From Polyangiaceae bacterium (GTDB lineage Bacteria > Myxococcota_A > Polyangia > Polyangiales > Polyangiaceae): a stretch of DNA of 64,000 nucleotides. The notes beneath the pieces were generated by a model. That model saw nothing but the letters and a program-made list of their open reading frames with translations. It searched no databases and had not been told where the DNA came from. Shown here piece after piece: positions 40,941 to 48,915 of the stretch (the first letter of the stretch is position 1; every line of letters begins with the position of its first letter). The position numbers and the translations under genes are program-made. The stretch is taken from the NCBI GenBank assembly GCA_023150915.1, contig JAKLKA010000011.1, positions 17,656-81,655 of the forward strand, in the 5' to 3' direction.

Positions 40941-43319
40941 TCACGGCGCCGTGGCCCAGCCGTCGATGCATGCGACGCGCGGGGTCGCATCACGCGTGGT
41001 CACGACCGCTTCCACCTCGTGCTCTGCGCCCGCGAATGCAGAGGTGTCGATCACCGCCAGCTCCGCTCCCGGCAGGTTTCGCAGGCGAAGCGTGCCAACG
41101 GGCTTACCGTCGACGGCCACGCGGACGAACGCCGGCTGCCGGCCGTAGATCACGTTGCCGTCCTCGATGCCGCCCAGCACGATCAGGCGCTTGCCGAGCG
41201 TGGCACGCCATCGCTGGGCAATTGGGCGCCCGCGCGACGGGCTGACGGCTGTCATGACGCGCGTTGCGCCACCCAACCGACAGGGGCGGGGCGCGAGGCC
41301 CCCCCGCGTTTCACTCAGCTTCGACCCGATCTGCAGCCCCTCGATGCCGACCAGCCGATAGTGCCCGATGCGGCGGTCATCGATCTTGCCCGGCAGCGAG
41401 CGAAGGGCCCGGCTCAGATCGTTCTCGCGACCGTGCCGCAGCACGAACCACGCACGCGGGTGGCCCAGTGCGCCGCTGGGACCGAGCGCCGGATCGAGCA
41501 CCTCGCGGGTGGTGGCTACGGGCGGGGGTGCGGTGGAAAACAGCGGCTTGGGCTGCACGAAGGCCACGCTCCAGTCGCTGCGATCGACCAGCACGTCCCC
41601 GGGGCGCAGCGTGCCGGTGAGGTGCGCCGCGAGCGCGCTGGCGCCCGCGCGGCTGCGAGCCACGAACAGCGTCCACACGAGGTAGGCGCCACACGCGCTG
41701 GCCAGCGCGAAGGCCAGCACGGCCACGCGGAGCCCCAGCCGGGACATGGGGCGGGGCGCAGGGGCGCGAGCCAGCGTGTGGCCGCCCGCGACGGCGAACG
41801 CGGCGAACAGGGCGCAACCCAGATAGAAGCTGTCCCAGATGATCCCATTGAACATCACGAACAGCACATAGGCGGTGCCGAGCGGCGCGATGGCGCGCCG
41901 GCGGCCGCGAACCACGACCGCGACCAGCAAGCAGAGCGCGGGCAGCGCGGCCTGGGCGCGGGGCATCCACTCGGTCTTGTCGGCCTCGTAGAGCGGGCCC
42001 GAAAACCCGAACTTCTGCCAGAACCAGCTCTCGTGCACCGGGCCGTATTCGACCAGCCAGCGCAGCGTGCCGAACCAGAATGCGTCGGGGTTTCGGATCA
42101 CGAAGGGCACCAGCAGAGCCGCCGTCACGCTGCCGGCGAGCGCGATGCGCCCCAGCGCGCGGCGCCAGCCCAGGTCGCGCAGCATGGCGACCAGCACGAA
42201 GGGCGCGACCACCGCCGCGAAGTGACGGGTGGCGAGGGCGAGCCCCAGGAAGAACGCGCACAGCCACCAGCGCTTCTGCAGGGTGGTGCAAAGAAGCAGC
42301 GCCAGCACGAACCACCAGGCATGGGGCTCGGCATAGATGCCGTTCCAGGCCAGGCTGGGCGAGAACAGCCACACCGCGCCGAAGGCTACGGCGGCGCCCT
42401 GAGCGCGCTCGCGCACCGGCTTGTGCACGGCGCTGGCCGCCCAGAACAGGCCCAGCACCACCGCCGCGTCGGCCGCGAGCCCCATCAGTCGGAAGTCGGT
42501 CGCGCCCAGCAGGCGCGGCAGGCCCCAGACCAGCCACATGCCCGGCAGATAGGTCAGCGGCACCACGCTGCCCGCCTGCATCTGGTGCAGCCCGTAGGGG
42601 TTGGCGCCACTCAGGAACGCGTCTTGCGCGCTCTTCACCAGCGGCAGCATGTCGCGGGTCGATGGATCGATCTTCCAGGTGTCGAGCCCGACGTAGCGCA
42701 GGCCCAGGCCGGCACCGAGCAGCGCCAGCATGCGGAGGAACGGCGGCACGCGCGGCACGAACAAGAGCGCGCCGAGCACCAGCCCGGCCGACAGCGTGAG
42801 GGTGTCGAGATCGGGCCGACCGTAGGGCAACACGGGCAAGCCCTGCACCCGCAGCTTGCCCACCTGGTGCACCAGAAGCACCAGGGCGATGAGCAGGCCC
42901 AAGCGCTCGACGTCGCGGCCCGAACCGCGACCGCGCACCAGGCGCCAGCCGAGTGCGACCGGATAGGCGGCGAGCACGGGCGCGTAGTGGAAGACCTCGC
43001 GTTCGCGCAGCGTGGCCGAGGGCAGTATCGGGTAGCGCTTCGGCCAGAGCAGCGGGGCCAGGTAGCGTGACGCGAGCCACAGCCCGGCGGCCACCGCCAC
43101 GAGCCCGGCGACGCGACCGACCCAGACCAGCCACCGCGGCGGAGCGCTGGGCGGGGCCTCTGGCGTGGGGATCCAGAGCGCGCCGGCCAGGAGCGCCAAG
43201 AGGCCCAGGCTGGCGCCCACGGTGTGGCCGAAGGTCGTGCCGACGTACTCGGCGACCACGACCAACGGCAAGAGCCAGACGAAGAGCCCTGCCAGAGTCC
43301 GTTGCGCCGCCACGATCAT
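40941..43319 (-). CDS. Large polytopic membrane protein, GT-C glycosyltransferase-like
   Basis: 792 residues with about fourteen hydrophobic helices. A loop near residue 230 (IDPSTRDMLPLVKSAQDAFL, then GANPYGLHQM) and LTYLPGMWLVWGLP resemble the acidic and P-x-Y loops of GT87/GT39-type enzymes. The C-terminal 230 residues are soluble and end with a beta-sandwich-like piece. The fold suggests transfer of sugars from a lipid carrier on the periplasmic side. It is divergent from the small gene at 43380 and downstream of the LuxR pair on the same strand, with a 105-bp gap to it. Confidence 0.72.
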   Translation of the reverse strand: MIVAAQRTLAGLFVWLLPLVVVAEYVGTTFGHTVGASLGLLALLAGALWIPTPEAPPSAPPRWLVWVGRVAGLVAVAAGLWLASRYLAPLLWPKRYPILPSATLREREVFHYAPVLAAYPVALGWRLVRGRGSGRDVERLGLLIALVLLVHQVGKLRVQGLPVLPYGRPDLDTLTLSAGLVLGALLFVPRVPPFLRMLALLGAGLGLRYVGLDTWKIDPSTRDMLPLVKSAQDAFLSGANPYGLHQMQAGSVVPLTYLPGMWLVWGLPRLLGATDFRLMGLAADAAVVLGLFWAASAVHKPVRERAQGAAVAFGAVWLFSPSLAWNGIYAEPHAWWFVLALLLCTTLQKRWWLCAFFLGLALATRHFAAVVAPFVLVAMLRDLGWRRALGRIALAGSVTAALLVPFVIRNPDAFWFGTLRWLVEYGPVHESWFWQKFGFSGPLYEADKTEWMPRAQAALPALCLLVAVVVRGRRRAIAPLGTAYVLFVMFNGIIWDSFYLGCALFAAFAVAGGHTLARAPAPRPMSRLGLRVAVLAFALASACGAYLVWTLFVARSRAGASALAAHLTGTLRPGDVLVDRSDWSVAFVQPKPLFSTAPPPVATTREVLDPALGPSGALGHPRAWFVLRHGRENDLSRALRSLPGKIDDRRIGHYRLVGIEGLQIGSKLSETRGGLAPRPCRLGGATRVMTAVSPSRGRPIAQRWRATLGKRLIVLGGIEDGNVIYGRQPAFVRVAVDGKPVGTLRLRNLPGAELAVIDTSAFAGAEHEVEAVVTTRDATPRVACIDGWATAP

Positions 43320-43379
43320 GGTCGCGCGCCGGACGCTAGCACGCGACCCGGTCCGGGATCGGCATGATAGGATTCACGG

Positions 43380-43640
43380 GTGACCGAGCACGCCGTCACC
43401 GTTCCACCCCCGCGAGACGGCTTTGCCGACGCGCGGGAGGAAGCGCGCGAGCTCGAGGGTGCGACCTTCGAAGAGCGCTATGCGCTGCTTCGGGCCGCCT
43501 GCGCGCTGGTCTTCGACGTGCTCGAGCACCATCCGGAGCGCGAGCTGATCTTGTCACAACGCGACCCGCTGCCGCCCGACTTTGCGGCCGTGTTCGAGCG
43601 GGCGCGGCACGCACGGCCGGCAGGGGCGCCGGGTGGCTGA
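43380..43640 (+). CDS. Small helical protein, possible antitoxin partner
   Basis: 86 residues from a GTG. Helical and acidic (DAREEARELEGATFEERYAL, then FDVLEHHPERELILSQ). It overlaps the next gene by eight bases, so translation is coupled. Small genes placed directly before DUF6036/AbiEii-like nucleotidyltransferases are often their antitoxins or partner subunits, but I do not recognise this one by sequence. Confidence 0.6.
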   Translation: MTEHAVTVPPPRDGFADAREEARELEGATFEERYALLRAACALVFDVLEHHPERELILSQRDPLPPDFAAVFERARHARPAGAPGG

Positions 43641-44196
43641 GCCCACTGTGCTCGACGCCACGGCCGACGTGGCTCGTGCGCTCGAGCGGGCCGGCTTCGA
43701 GTACGCGGTGGGCGGAGCGATAGCGCTGGCGTACTGGGGCGTCCCGCGCGCGACCGTCGATGTGGACGTGGGCGTCGCCGCCGAGCCGATGCAACTGCCC
43801 GAGCTGTTCGCGGCGCTCCGCGACGGTGGCTGCGACCTGGACGAGGCGAAGGCTGCCGAAGCGGCCATGCGTGGCGACTTCGGTTGTCGCGCCCGCGGCG
43901 TGCGCGTCGACGTGTTTCTGCCCCTGCTGCCCCTGGCCCGAAGTGCGCTCGATCGTCGCGTACGCGTGCCGTTCGGGGGCAGCGAGCTGTGGATCGTGAC
44001 CAAAGAGGATGCCATCTTGTTCAAGTTGCTCTTCGGCCGCACCAAGGATCTGGCCGACCTGGAGCGGCTGTTCGCCATCCACCCCGAAGCGCTGGACCGG
44101 GTGTACATGGATCACTGGGTCAGCTCGCTCTTCGCCGAACGAGATCAGCGGCGCGTGACCTACGCCGCGTTGTGCGGACGCGCCGGTCTGGTTTGA
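43633..44196 (+). CDS. Nucleotidyltransferase, AbiEii/DUF6036-like
   Basis: 187 residues from the GTG at 43633. The active-site signature is YAVGGAIALAYWGVPRATVD followed directly by VDVG (GG then DxD), with a third acidic residue in VRVDVFLP. WIVTKEDAILFKLLFGRTKD is the conserved helix that follows in this family. Members transfer nucleotides to RNA or protein and can be toxins of type IV-like systems. The short coupled gene before it fits a toxin-antitoxin pair, but a housekeeping role cannot be excluded. Confidence 0.8.
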   Translation: MAEPTVLDATADVARALERAGFEYAVGGAIALAYWGVPRATVDVDVGVAAEPMQLPELFAALRDGGCDLDEAKAAEAAMRGDFGCRARGVRVDVFLPLLPLARSALDRRVRVPFGGSELWIVTKEDAILFKLLFGRTKDLADLERLFAIHPEALDRVYMDHWVSSLFAERDQRRVTYAALCGRAGLV

Positions 44197-44199
44197 CGC

Positions 44200-44943
44200 T
44201 CAGATCTCGCCGCGCAGCGCCGAGAGCCGCAGCTTCCACACCATCATGATGGCCTCGGCGAAGATGCGCCGGCTCATCTTGCTCTGCCCCACGCGCCGAT
44301 CCACGAACACGATGGGCACCTCTTTCACGCGCAGGCCCCGGAGCAGCGCGCGATACGTGGTCTCGATCTGGAACGAGTAGCCGTTGGAGCGGATGCTGGC
44401 CAGATCCACGGTTCGAAGCGCGTGGGCGCTCAGTGCCTTGTAACCGGTGGTCAGGTCTTTCACCCCCACGCCCAAGATCAGGCGCGAATACAGCGAGCCG
44501 CCTTTCGACAGCACGTGACGCCCGAGGCCCCAGCCCTCGACGCCACCGCCGGGGATGTTGCGCGAACCGATCACCACGTCGTTGCCTTCAGCCAGCGCCG
44601 CGAAGAACGCCGGCAGGTAGCTGGGGTCGTGGGAAAGGTCGGTGTCCATCTCGAAGAACCAGCGATAACCTTCGGCCAGGCCGCGCTCGAAGGCCTGCAC
44701 GTAAGCCGTGCCCAGGCCCAGCTTGCCCGGCCGGTGCATGACACGGATGCGCGCGTCGTTTGCCGCCAGCTCGTCGGCCACCTCTCCGGTGCCGTCCGGC
44801 GAGGCGTCGTCCACCACCAGGATGTGGGCTTTGGGTGCGACATCGAGCGTGGCGCGCACGAACAGCGGCAGGTTGTCCCGCTCGTTGTAGGTCGGCGTGA
44901 CGATCAGGGCGCCTTCACCCAAGAGCTGGCCTTGGTCGCTCAT
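44200..44943 (-). CDS. Polyprenol-phosphate mannosyltransferase (DPM1-like GT2)
   Basis: 247 residues from the ATG at 44943. A GT-A fold GT2 enzyme: VTPTYNERDNLP at the start, LVVDDASPDGTGEVAD, the metal-binding FEMDTDLSHDPSYLP and the C-terminal PIVFVDRRVGQSKMS. These motifs mark dolichol/polyprenol-phosphate mannose synthases, which load GDP-mannose onto a lipid carrier at the inner face of the membrane. No membrane helices follow, so it is the soluble type. It starts ten bases after the transaldolase gene and is likely co-transcribed. The polytopic GT39-type enzymes nearby are natural users of its product. Confidence 0.9.
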   Translation of the reverse strand: MSDQGQLLGEGALIVTPTYNERDNLPLFVRATLDVAPKAHILVVDDASPDGTGEVADELAANDARIRVMHRPGKLGLGTAYVQAFERGLAEGYRWFFEMDTDLSHDPSYLPAFFAALAEGNDVVIGSRNIPGGGVEGWGLGRHVLSKGGSLYSRLILGVGVKDLTTGYKALSAHALRTVDLASIRSNGYSFQIETTYRALLRGLRVKEVPIVFVDRRVGQSKMSRRIFAEAIMMVWKLRLSALRGEI

Positions 44944-44953
44944 CGGGCGAACG

Positions 44954-45610
44954 TCACTTCTTCTTGCGGTTCTTCCAGGCGTCGTTGAACTCGGCAATGG
45001 TGGTGTCGGTGCGCGGGTTCCACAGCATCTTGCGCAAGATGGGGGGCGGCACGGTCACGATGTGAGCGCCGTCGATCAGCGCCTCGTTCACGTCCATCAT
45101 GTGGCGCACGCTGCCGACGATGATCTTGCTGGGCAGACCCTCGCGATCGAGGATGGCGCGGGTCTCGCGCACGATGGGCCGCACGTCGTACCCCATGTCT
45201 TTCACGCGACCGCTGAAGATGCTGACGTAGGTTGCGCCGGCCAGGGCCGCCAGGTACGCCTGGTTGAAGCTCATCATGCAGGTGACGTTGGTGGGGACGT
45301 TCTTGTCCGCCAGCTGCTTCAGCACCTTCAGCCCCACCTCGGTGAAGGGCACCTTCACGCAGATGCGTGAGCGGTCCCAGTCCCAGTAGCCGAGGGCCTC
45401 GTCCAGCATCTCGCGCTCGGTCTCGGTGGTGAGCTCGACCGAGACGTGACCGGTCGAGACCGCCACCACCTCGAGGATGCGCTCTTTCAGATCGGCGTCG
45501 GGCGCCTCGCGGCTGATGATCAAGGGGTTGGTGGTGACCCCGGATACGACGCCCCACGAGAAGATCTCGCGGGTCTCTTTCGGGTCCGAGCTGTCCAAGA
45601 AAAGCGCCAT
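44954..45610 (-). CDS. Transaldolase / fructose-6-phosphate aldolase family protein
   Basis: 218 residues from the ATG at 45610 (MALFLDSSDPKE). The short length is typical of the FSA/TalC subgroup rather than full transaldolases. Key parts are GVVSGVTTNPLIIS (phosphate and substrate loop), ICVKVPFTEVGLK with the Schiff-base Lys, and ATYVSIFSGRVKDMG. The enzyme makes or cleaves C-C bonds of sugar phosphates in the cytoplasm. Placement between a heptose-phosphatase-like gene and a mannosyltransferase fits supply of sugar phosphates for glycan building. Confidence 0.9.
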   Translation of the reverse strand: MALFLDSSDPKETREIFSWGVVSGVTTNPLIISREAPDADLKERILEVVAVSTGHVSVELTTETEREMLDEALGYWDWDRSRICVKVPFTEVGLKVLKQLADKNVPTNVTCMMSFNQAYLAALAGATYVSIFSGRVKDMGYDVRPIVRETRAILDREGLPSKIIVGSVRHMMDVNEALIDGAHIVTVPPPILRKMLWNPRTDTTIAEFNDAWKNRKKK

Positions 45611-45682
45611 GGATCTCCTGCCGCGGCCGGCGGCGGGGACCATATACGGGATCCCGCCGGCCTCGGCGAGGGCAATTCGGGC

Positions 45683-46291
45683 TCAGCCCGCGGCGATGAT
45701 GGCCCGGGCCATTTCGTCCAGCCGCGCGGCCACGAGGTCCGGGCCCACCGGCGGCCCACCCTTGAGCGGACAGAGCTCGCAGCGGCTGAGCGGGAACACC
45801 AGCCCCGCGCGAATGCCAGCGCGGCGCGCGGCCTCGACGTCGCTCGGCGAGTCGCCGATCATCCACGTCCGCGACGGGTCGAGGCCCGCGTGCTGCATTG
45901 CGCGGAGCAGCAGGCCCGGCGCGGGCTTGCGGCACTCGCAACGCGTGACCAGCGCGGGGTCGCCGCCGGGCCCGCCCTCGGGGTGGTGCATGCACACCTC
46001 GAGGGCCGCGATCGGCACCCCCTCACCGGCCAAGTGTGCGATCAGCGCCTGGTTGGTGCGCTCGACCGCCTGGGCCGAGAACTGGCCCTTGGCCGGCGCC
46101 GGCTGGTTGGTGGCGATGGTCAGCGTGAAGCCGGCGGCCGAAAGCAGCTTCAACCCCTCGAGCACGCCGGGCAAGAGCACCAGGTGGCTGGGGTGAAAGG
46201 CCACGCTGATGGCGCCCGAGGCCTCGTCGCGCACCACGTCGATCAACGTCGCGTCGCGGTCGACGATCACGCCCTTCTTCAGCTCTGCCAT
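45683..46291 (-). CDS. HAD-family phosphatase, GmhB-like (heptose-1,7-bisphosphate phosphatase)
   Basis: 202 residues. Motif I is IVDRDATLIDVV, with Ala in place of the usual Gly of DRDGT. Motif II is IATNQPAPAKGQ, and CECRKPAPGL with C...H upstream forms the zinc-binding loop of the GmhB/HisB-N subgroup. The last motif is WMIGDSPSDVEAARRAG. GmhB removes the C7 phosphate of D-glycero-D-manno-heptose 1,7-bisphosphate for ADP- or GDP-heptose synthesis. Without other heptose genes nearby, a different sugar bisphosphate is possible. It is divergent from the methyltransferase at 46351. Confidence 0.82.
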   Translation of the reverse strand: MAELKKGVIVDRDATLIDVVRDEASGAISVAFHPSHLVLLPGVLEGLKLLSAAGFTLTIATNQPAPAKGQFSAQAVERTNQALIAHLAGEGVPIAALEVCMHHPEGGPGGDPALVTRCECRKPAPGLLLRAMQHAGLDPSRTWMIGDSPSDVEAARRAGIRAGLVFPLSRCELCPLKGGPPVGPDLVAARLDEMARAIIAAG

Positions 46292-46350
46292 GGCTCGAAG
46301 GTCGCGGACCGTAGCACGCCCTTTCGTGCTCTGCTAAACGCCAAGGGGTC

Positions 46351-47127
46351 ATGCGACCCATCCCGCTGGATCTCGACGCCACCGCGTATTCGTACGTCGA
46401 GCGCCCGAACAGCGTGCTGGTGGGGCTGGTCGAGCGCCAGGTGATCGCGCGCCGATCGCGCCCGCGCCTTCTGGACATCGGCTGCGGCGCTGGCGCCAAC
46501 GCCCGTGAGATCAAGGCGCGCCACGACGGCGTCTTCATCCAGGGCATCGAGCCCAACCCGCACGCGGCTGCGCTGGCGCGTCAGGCGTGCGACGACGTGT
46601 TCGTGGGGCTGTGCGACGCCTGGCTGGCGCAGGCCGCGGCCGAGCCCTTCGATGGCGTGGTCCTTTCCGACGTGGTCGAGCACATCCCCGACCCGGTGGC
46701 GTTCTTGCGAAGCCTGGCTGCCGCACCCTGCCTGGCACACGCGCGGTTCGTGATCTCGGTGCCGAACTACGCCGTCTGGTACAACCGGCTGCGCACGCTG
46801 GCGGGTCGCTTCGACTACGCCTGGTCCGGCCTCTACGACCGCACCCATCTGCGTTTCTTCACCCAGCGTTCGCTCGAGGGCCTGCTCGAATACACCGGGC
46901 TTCGAGTGGTCGAAGAACGCTGCACCCCCTCGCTGGTGCAGTCGGCGGCGCCCGTGTTGCGCAAGCTGTTCGAGAAAGACGTGGCCGCCGGCGATCATCT
47001 CTCGCTGGGCGAGTCATCGGCGTTCAAGCTGTACAGGCGCTTCGTCGAACCCGCAGAGGCCGCCGTCTGCGGCGCGTGGCCGGGCCTTCTGGGTTTCCAG
47101 ATCGTGTGCGTGGCCGAGCGCGCCTGA
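46351..47127 (+). CDS. Class I SAM-dependent methyltransferase
   Basis: 258 residues from an ATG. Motif I is RLLDIGCGAGANARE, the acidic loop QGIEPNPHA follows, and GVVLSDVVEHIPDPVAFL is the post-II motif. The region after the core (SVPNYAVWYNRLRTLAGRF, then YDRTHLRFFTQRSL) is typical of methyltransferases in O-antigen and other glycan clusters. The substrate is unknown but probably glycan-related given the neighbours. Confidence 0.87.
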   Translation: MRPIPLDLDATAYSYVERPNSVLVGLVERQVIARRSRPRLLDIGCGAGANAREIKARHDGVFIQGIEPNPHAAALARQACDDVFVGLCDAWLAQAAAEPFDGVVLSDVVEHIPDPVAFLRSLAAAPCLAHARFVISVPNYAVWYNRLRTLAGRFDYAWSGLYDRTHLRFFTQRSLEGLLEYTGLRVVEERCTPSLVQSAAPVLRKLFEKDVAAGDHLSLGESSAFKLYRRFVEPAEAAVCGAWPGLLGFQIVCVAERA

Positions 47128-47153
47128 CTGGGGTAAGCCGAACCGAGCCCACC

Positions 47154-47942
47154 ATGCCTCTGCCGCGCCTTCAGCTGTTCGAGTTCAACGATCTGGGCTG
47201 GGTCGGCTCGGACCTGCGCGACACCATCGTCGAGTCGCTGAGCCGCGGCCTGGACTGGGGCCGCACGCTCCACGGGCTGGTGGACCCGTTCGCCGAGTTC
47301 CTGGCCGCCGCCGGCACCGACCGCGTGCTGGATCTGTGCGCAGGCGCCGGCGGCCCCGCGCAGATCTTGGTGAGCGAGTTCCGCCGCGCGGGCCGCGAGC
47401 CCCCCGAGATCTTGCTGACCGATCTGTTCCCGCGCCCGCGCGCGTGGCAGCGCCTCGCCGGCCTCGAGCCGAAGATCGCTGCGCATCTTGCGCCGATCGA
47501 CGCCACCCGCATTCCGGGCGACGTGGGCCAGGGGCGAGCGCGCGCCATCATCAACGCGTTTCATCACTTTCCGCCCAGCCTGGCCCAGAGCATCTTGGCC
47601 GACGCGGTGCGCTCGCGGGCACCCGTCTGGGTGTCCGAGCCGTTCGGTAGAAGCCCGCTGGGGTTCTTCCCCTTTGCACCCTTCGGGCTCGCGGCGCTGC
47701 TCGCGAATCCGGTGCTCAGCCCCGACAAGACCCTGGGCAAGGCCGTGCTCTCGTGGGGCGTCTTGCCGCTCACGCTGAGCATCAGCGCGTGGGACGGCAT
47801 CGTCAGCACGCTGCGCGTCTACGAGCACGCCGATCTCTGCGCCATGGTCGGCGAGCACGGCGACAGTTACCGCTGGCACGCCGGGTCGTATCGCTATGCC
47901 CTGGGCGGCACCGGGTACTGGTTCTGGGGCGTGCCGGCGTGA
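47154..47942 (+). CDS. SAM-dependent methyltransferase-like protein
   Basis: 262 residues from the ATG at 47154, 26 bases after the previous methyltransferase gene. Residues 60-140 form a Rossmann-like core (DRVLDLCAGAGGPAQILV, ILLTDLFPRPRAW, RAIINAFHHFPPSLA). Two helical hydrophobic patches near residues 170-205 suggest membrane or lipid contact. The family is not defined, so methyl transfer is inferred from fold motifs only. Confidence 0.75.
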   Translation: MPLPRLQLFEFNDLGWVGSDLRDTIVESLSRGLDWGRTLHGLVDPFAEFLAAAGTDRVLDLCAGAGGPAQILVSEFRRAGREPPEILLTDLFPRPRAWQRLAGLEPKIAAHLAPIDATRIPGDVGQGRARAIINAFHHFPPSLAQSILADAVRSRAPVWVSEPFGRSPLGFFPFAPFGLAALLANPVLSPDKTLGKAVLSWGVLPLTLSISAWDGIVSTLRVYEHADLCAMVGEHGDSYRWHAGSYRYALGGTGYWFWGVPA

Positions 47943-47949
47943 GCTGCCG

Positions 47950-48915
47950 TCACACGCACTGACCCGCGGTGCACGTCTCGCCGCCCTTGCAGGCCTTCCC
48001 GCAGGCGCCGCAGTTCGCGGTGTCGGTCTGTAGGTCCCTGCAGCCCGCCGGGCTCTGGCAGCAGGTTTGCCCGGGCACGCACGCCGCGCCGCTGTTGCAC
48101 GAGCAGACCTGGTTTGCGCCGACCTTCTTGCAGGCCTCACCGGCAGCGCACTCGGTGCCGGTGCAGCTGCAGCGGCCGTTGCCGTTGCAGGTGGCGGTTC
48201 CCGCGCCGCCGTCTTTGCACTGATCGGGGCTGGTGCAGCGGCACACCAAGCTGGCGCAGGTGAAGTGCGAGGTGAAGCCCTGCAGCGTGCAGTTGTTGGC
48301 GCAGCTGCCGCAGCTCTGGTTGTTGCTCTTGCTGAGGTCGACCTCGCAGCCGTTGCCCGACTGGTTGTCGCAGTTCGCGAAGCTGCCCGCACAGGTGTCC
48401 ACCTGACACGCGGGGCCCGTGCCGCCGCACTTGGCGGTGGCGTTCGTCAGCGCGCAGGCCGCGCAACTGGCCGCGCCGCAACCGGTGGCGGGATCGGTGA
48501 CCGGAACGCACTTCGCGCTGCACAGCTTCTCGCCCGTCGAGCAGCCGCCGCCCGTGCCGCCGCCGCCGCTGGTGGTCCCACCGCCGCCGCTGGTGGTTCC
48601 GCCGCCGCTGGTGGTTCCGCCGCCGCTGGTGGTTCCGCCGCCGCTGGTGGTCCCGCCGCCGCTGGTGGTCCCGCCGCCGCTGGTGGTCCCGCCGCCGCTG
48701 GTGGTTCCGCCGCCGCTGGTGGTCCCGCCGCCGCTGGTGGTTCCGCCGCCGCTGGTGGTCCCGCCGCCGCTGGCCCCACCGCTGCCGCTGGCGCCGCCGC
48801 CGCTGGTGCCGGCCGCACCGCCGGTGGCCTGCGTGTCGAACTTTCCATAGTCGTACCCGCAAGCCACGAAGCACGCGACCGCGGCCAAGAGCCCGAACCC
48901 GTGTCGTGCTTTCAT
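47950..48915 (-). CDS. Cys-rich lipoprotein with (GGGTTS)n linker
   Basis: 321 residues. FGLLAAVACFVACGYDYG is the lipoprotein signal. Residues about 50-125 consist of about ten GGGTTS units. The remaining 195 residues hold about thirty-five Cys in CxxCxxxC spacing (SCGSCANNCTLQGF, QTCCQSPAGCRDLQ, NCGACGKACKGGETC), typical of myxobacterial disulfide-rich extracellular repeats. Its ATG overlaps the TPR protein's stop by one base (TGATG), so it is the second gene of that operon. Function unknown. Confidence 0.75.
   Translation of the reverse strand: MKARHGFGLLAAVACFVACGYDYGKFDTQATGGAAGTSGGGASGSGGASGGGTTSGGGTTSGGGTTSGGGTTSGGGTTSGGGTTSGGGTTSGGGTTSGGGTTSGGGTTSGGGGTTSGGGGTGGGCSTGEKLCSAKCVPVTDPATGCGAASCAACALTNATAKCGGTGPACQVDTCAGSFANCDNQSGNGCEVDLSKSNNQSCGSCANNCTLQGFTSHFTCASLVCRCTSPDQCKDGGAGTATCNGNGRCSCTGTECAAGEACKKVGANQVCSCNSGAACVPGQTCCQSPAGCRDLQTDTANCGACGKACKGGETCTAGQCV
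48575..48775 (-). repeat. 18-bp tandem repeat encoding GGGTTS
   Basis: About ten nearly perfect units of ccgccgctggtggt(t/c)ccg lie inside the lipoprotein linker. Two variants alternate irregularly (ttccg and cccg). Copy changes keep the frame and change linker length by six residues each. Confidence 0.85.

Noticed and set aside
40572..43070. An 832-codon rightward frame opposite the membrane protein
   Set aside because: It lacks hydrophobic segments or motifs and mirrors a polytopic protein, so I treat it as non-coding.
48575..48775. CRISPR or non-coding satellite
   Set aside because: The 18-bp units are in frame inside a lipoprotein gene and encode its linker.
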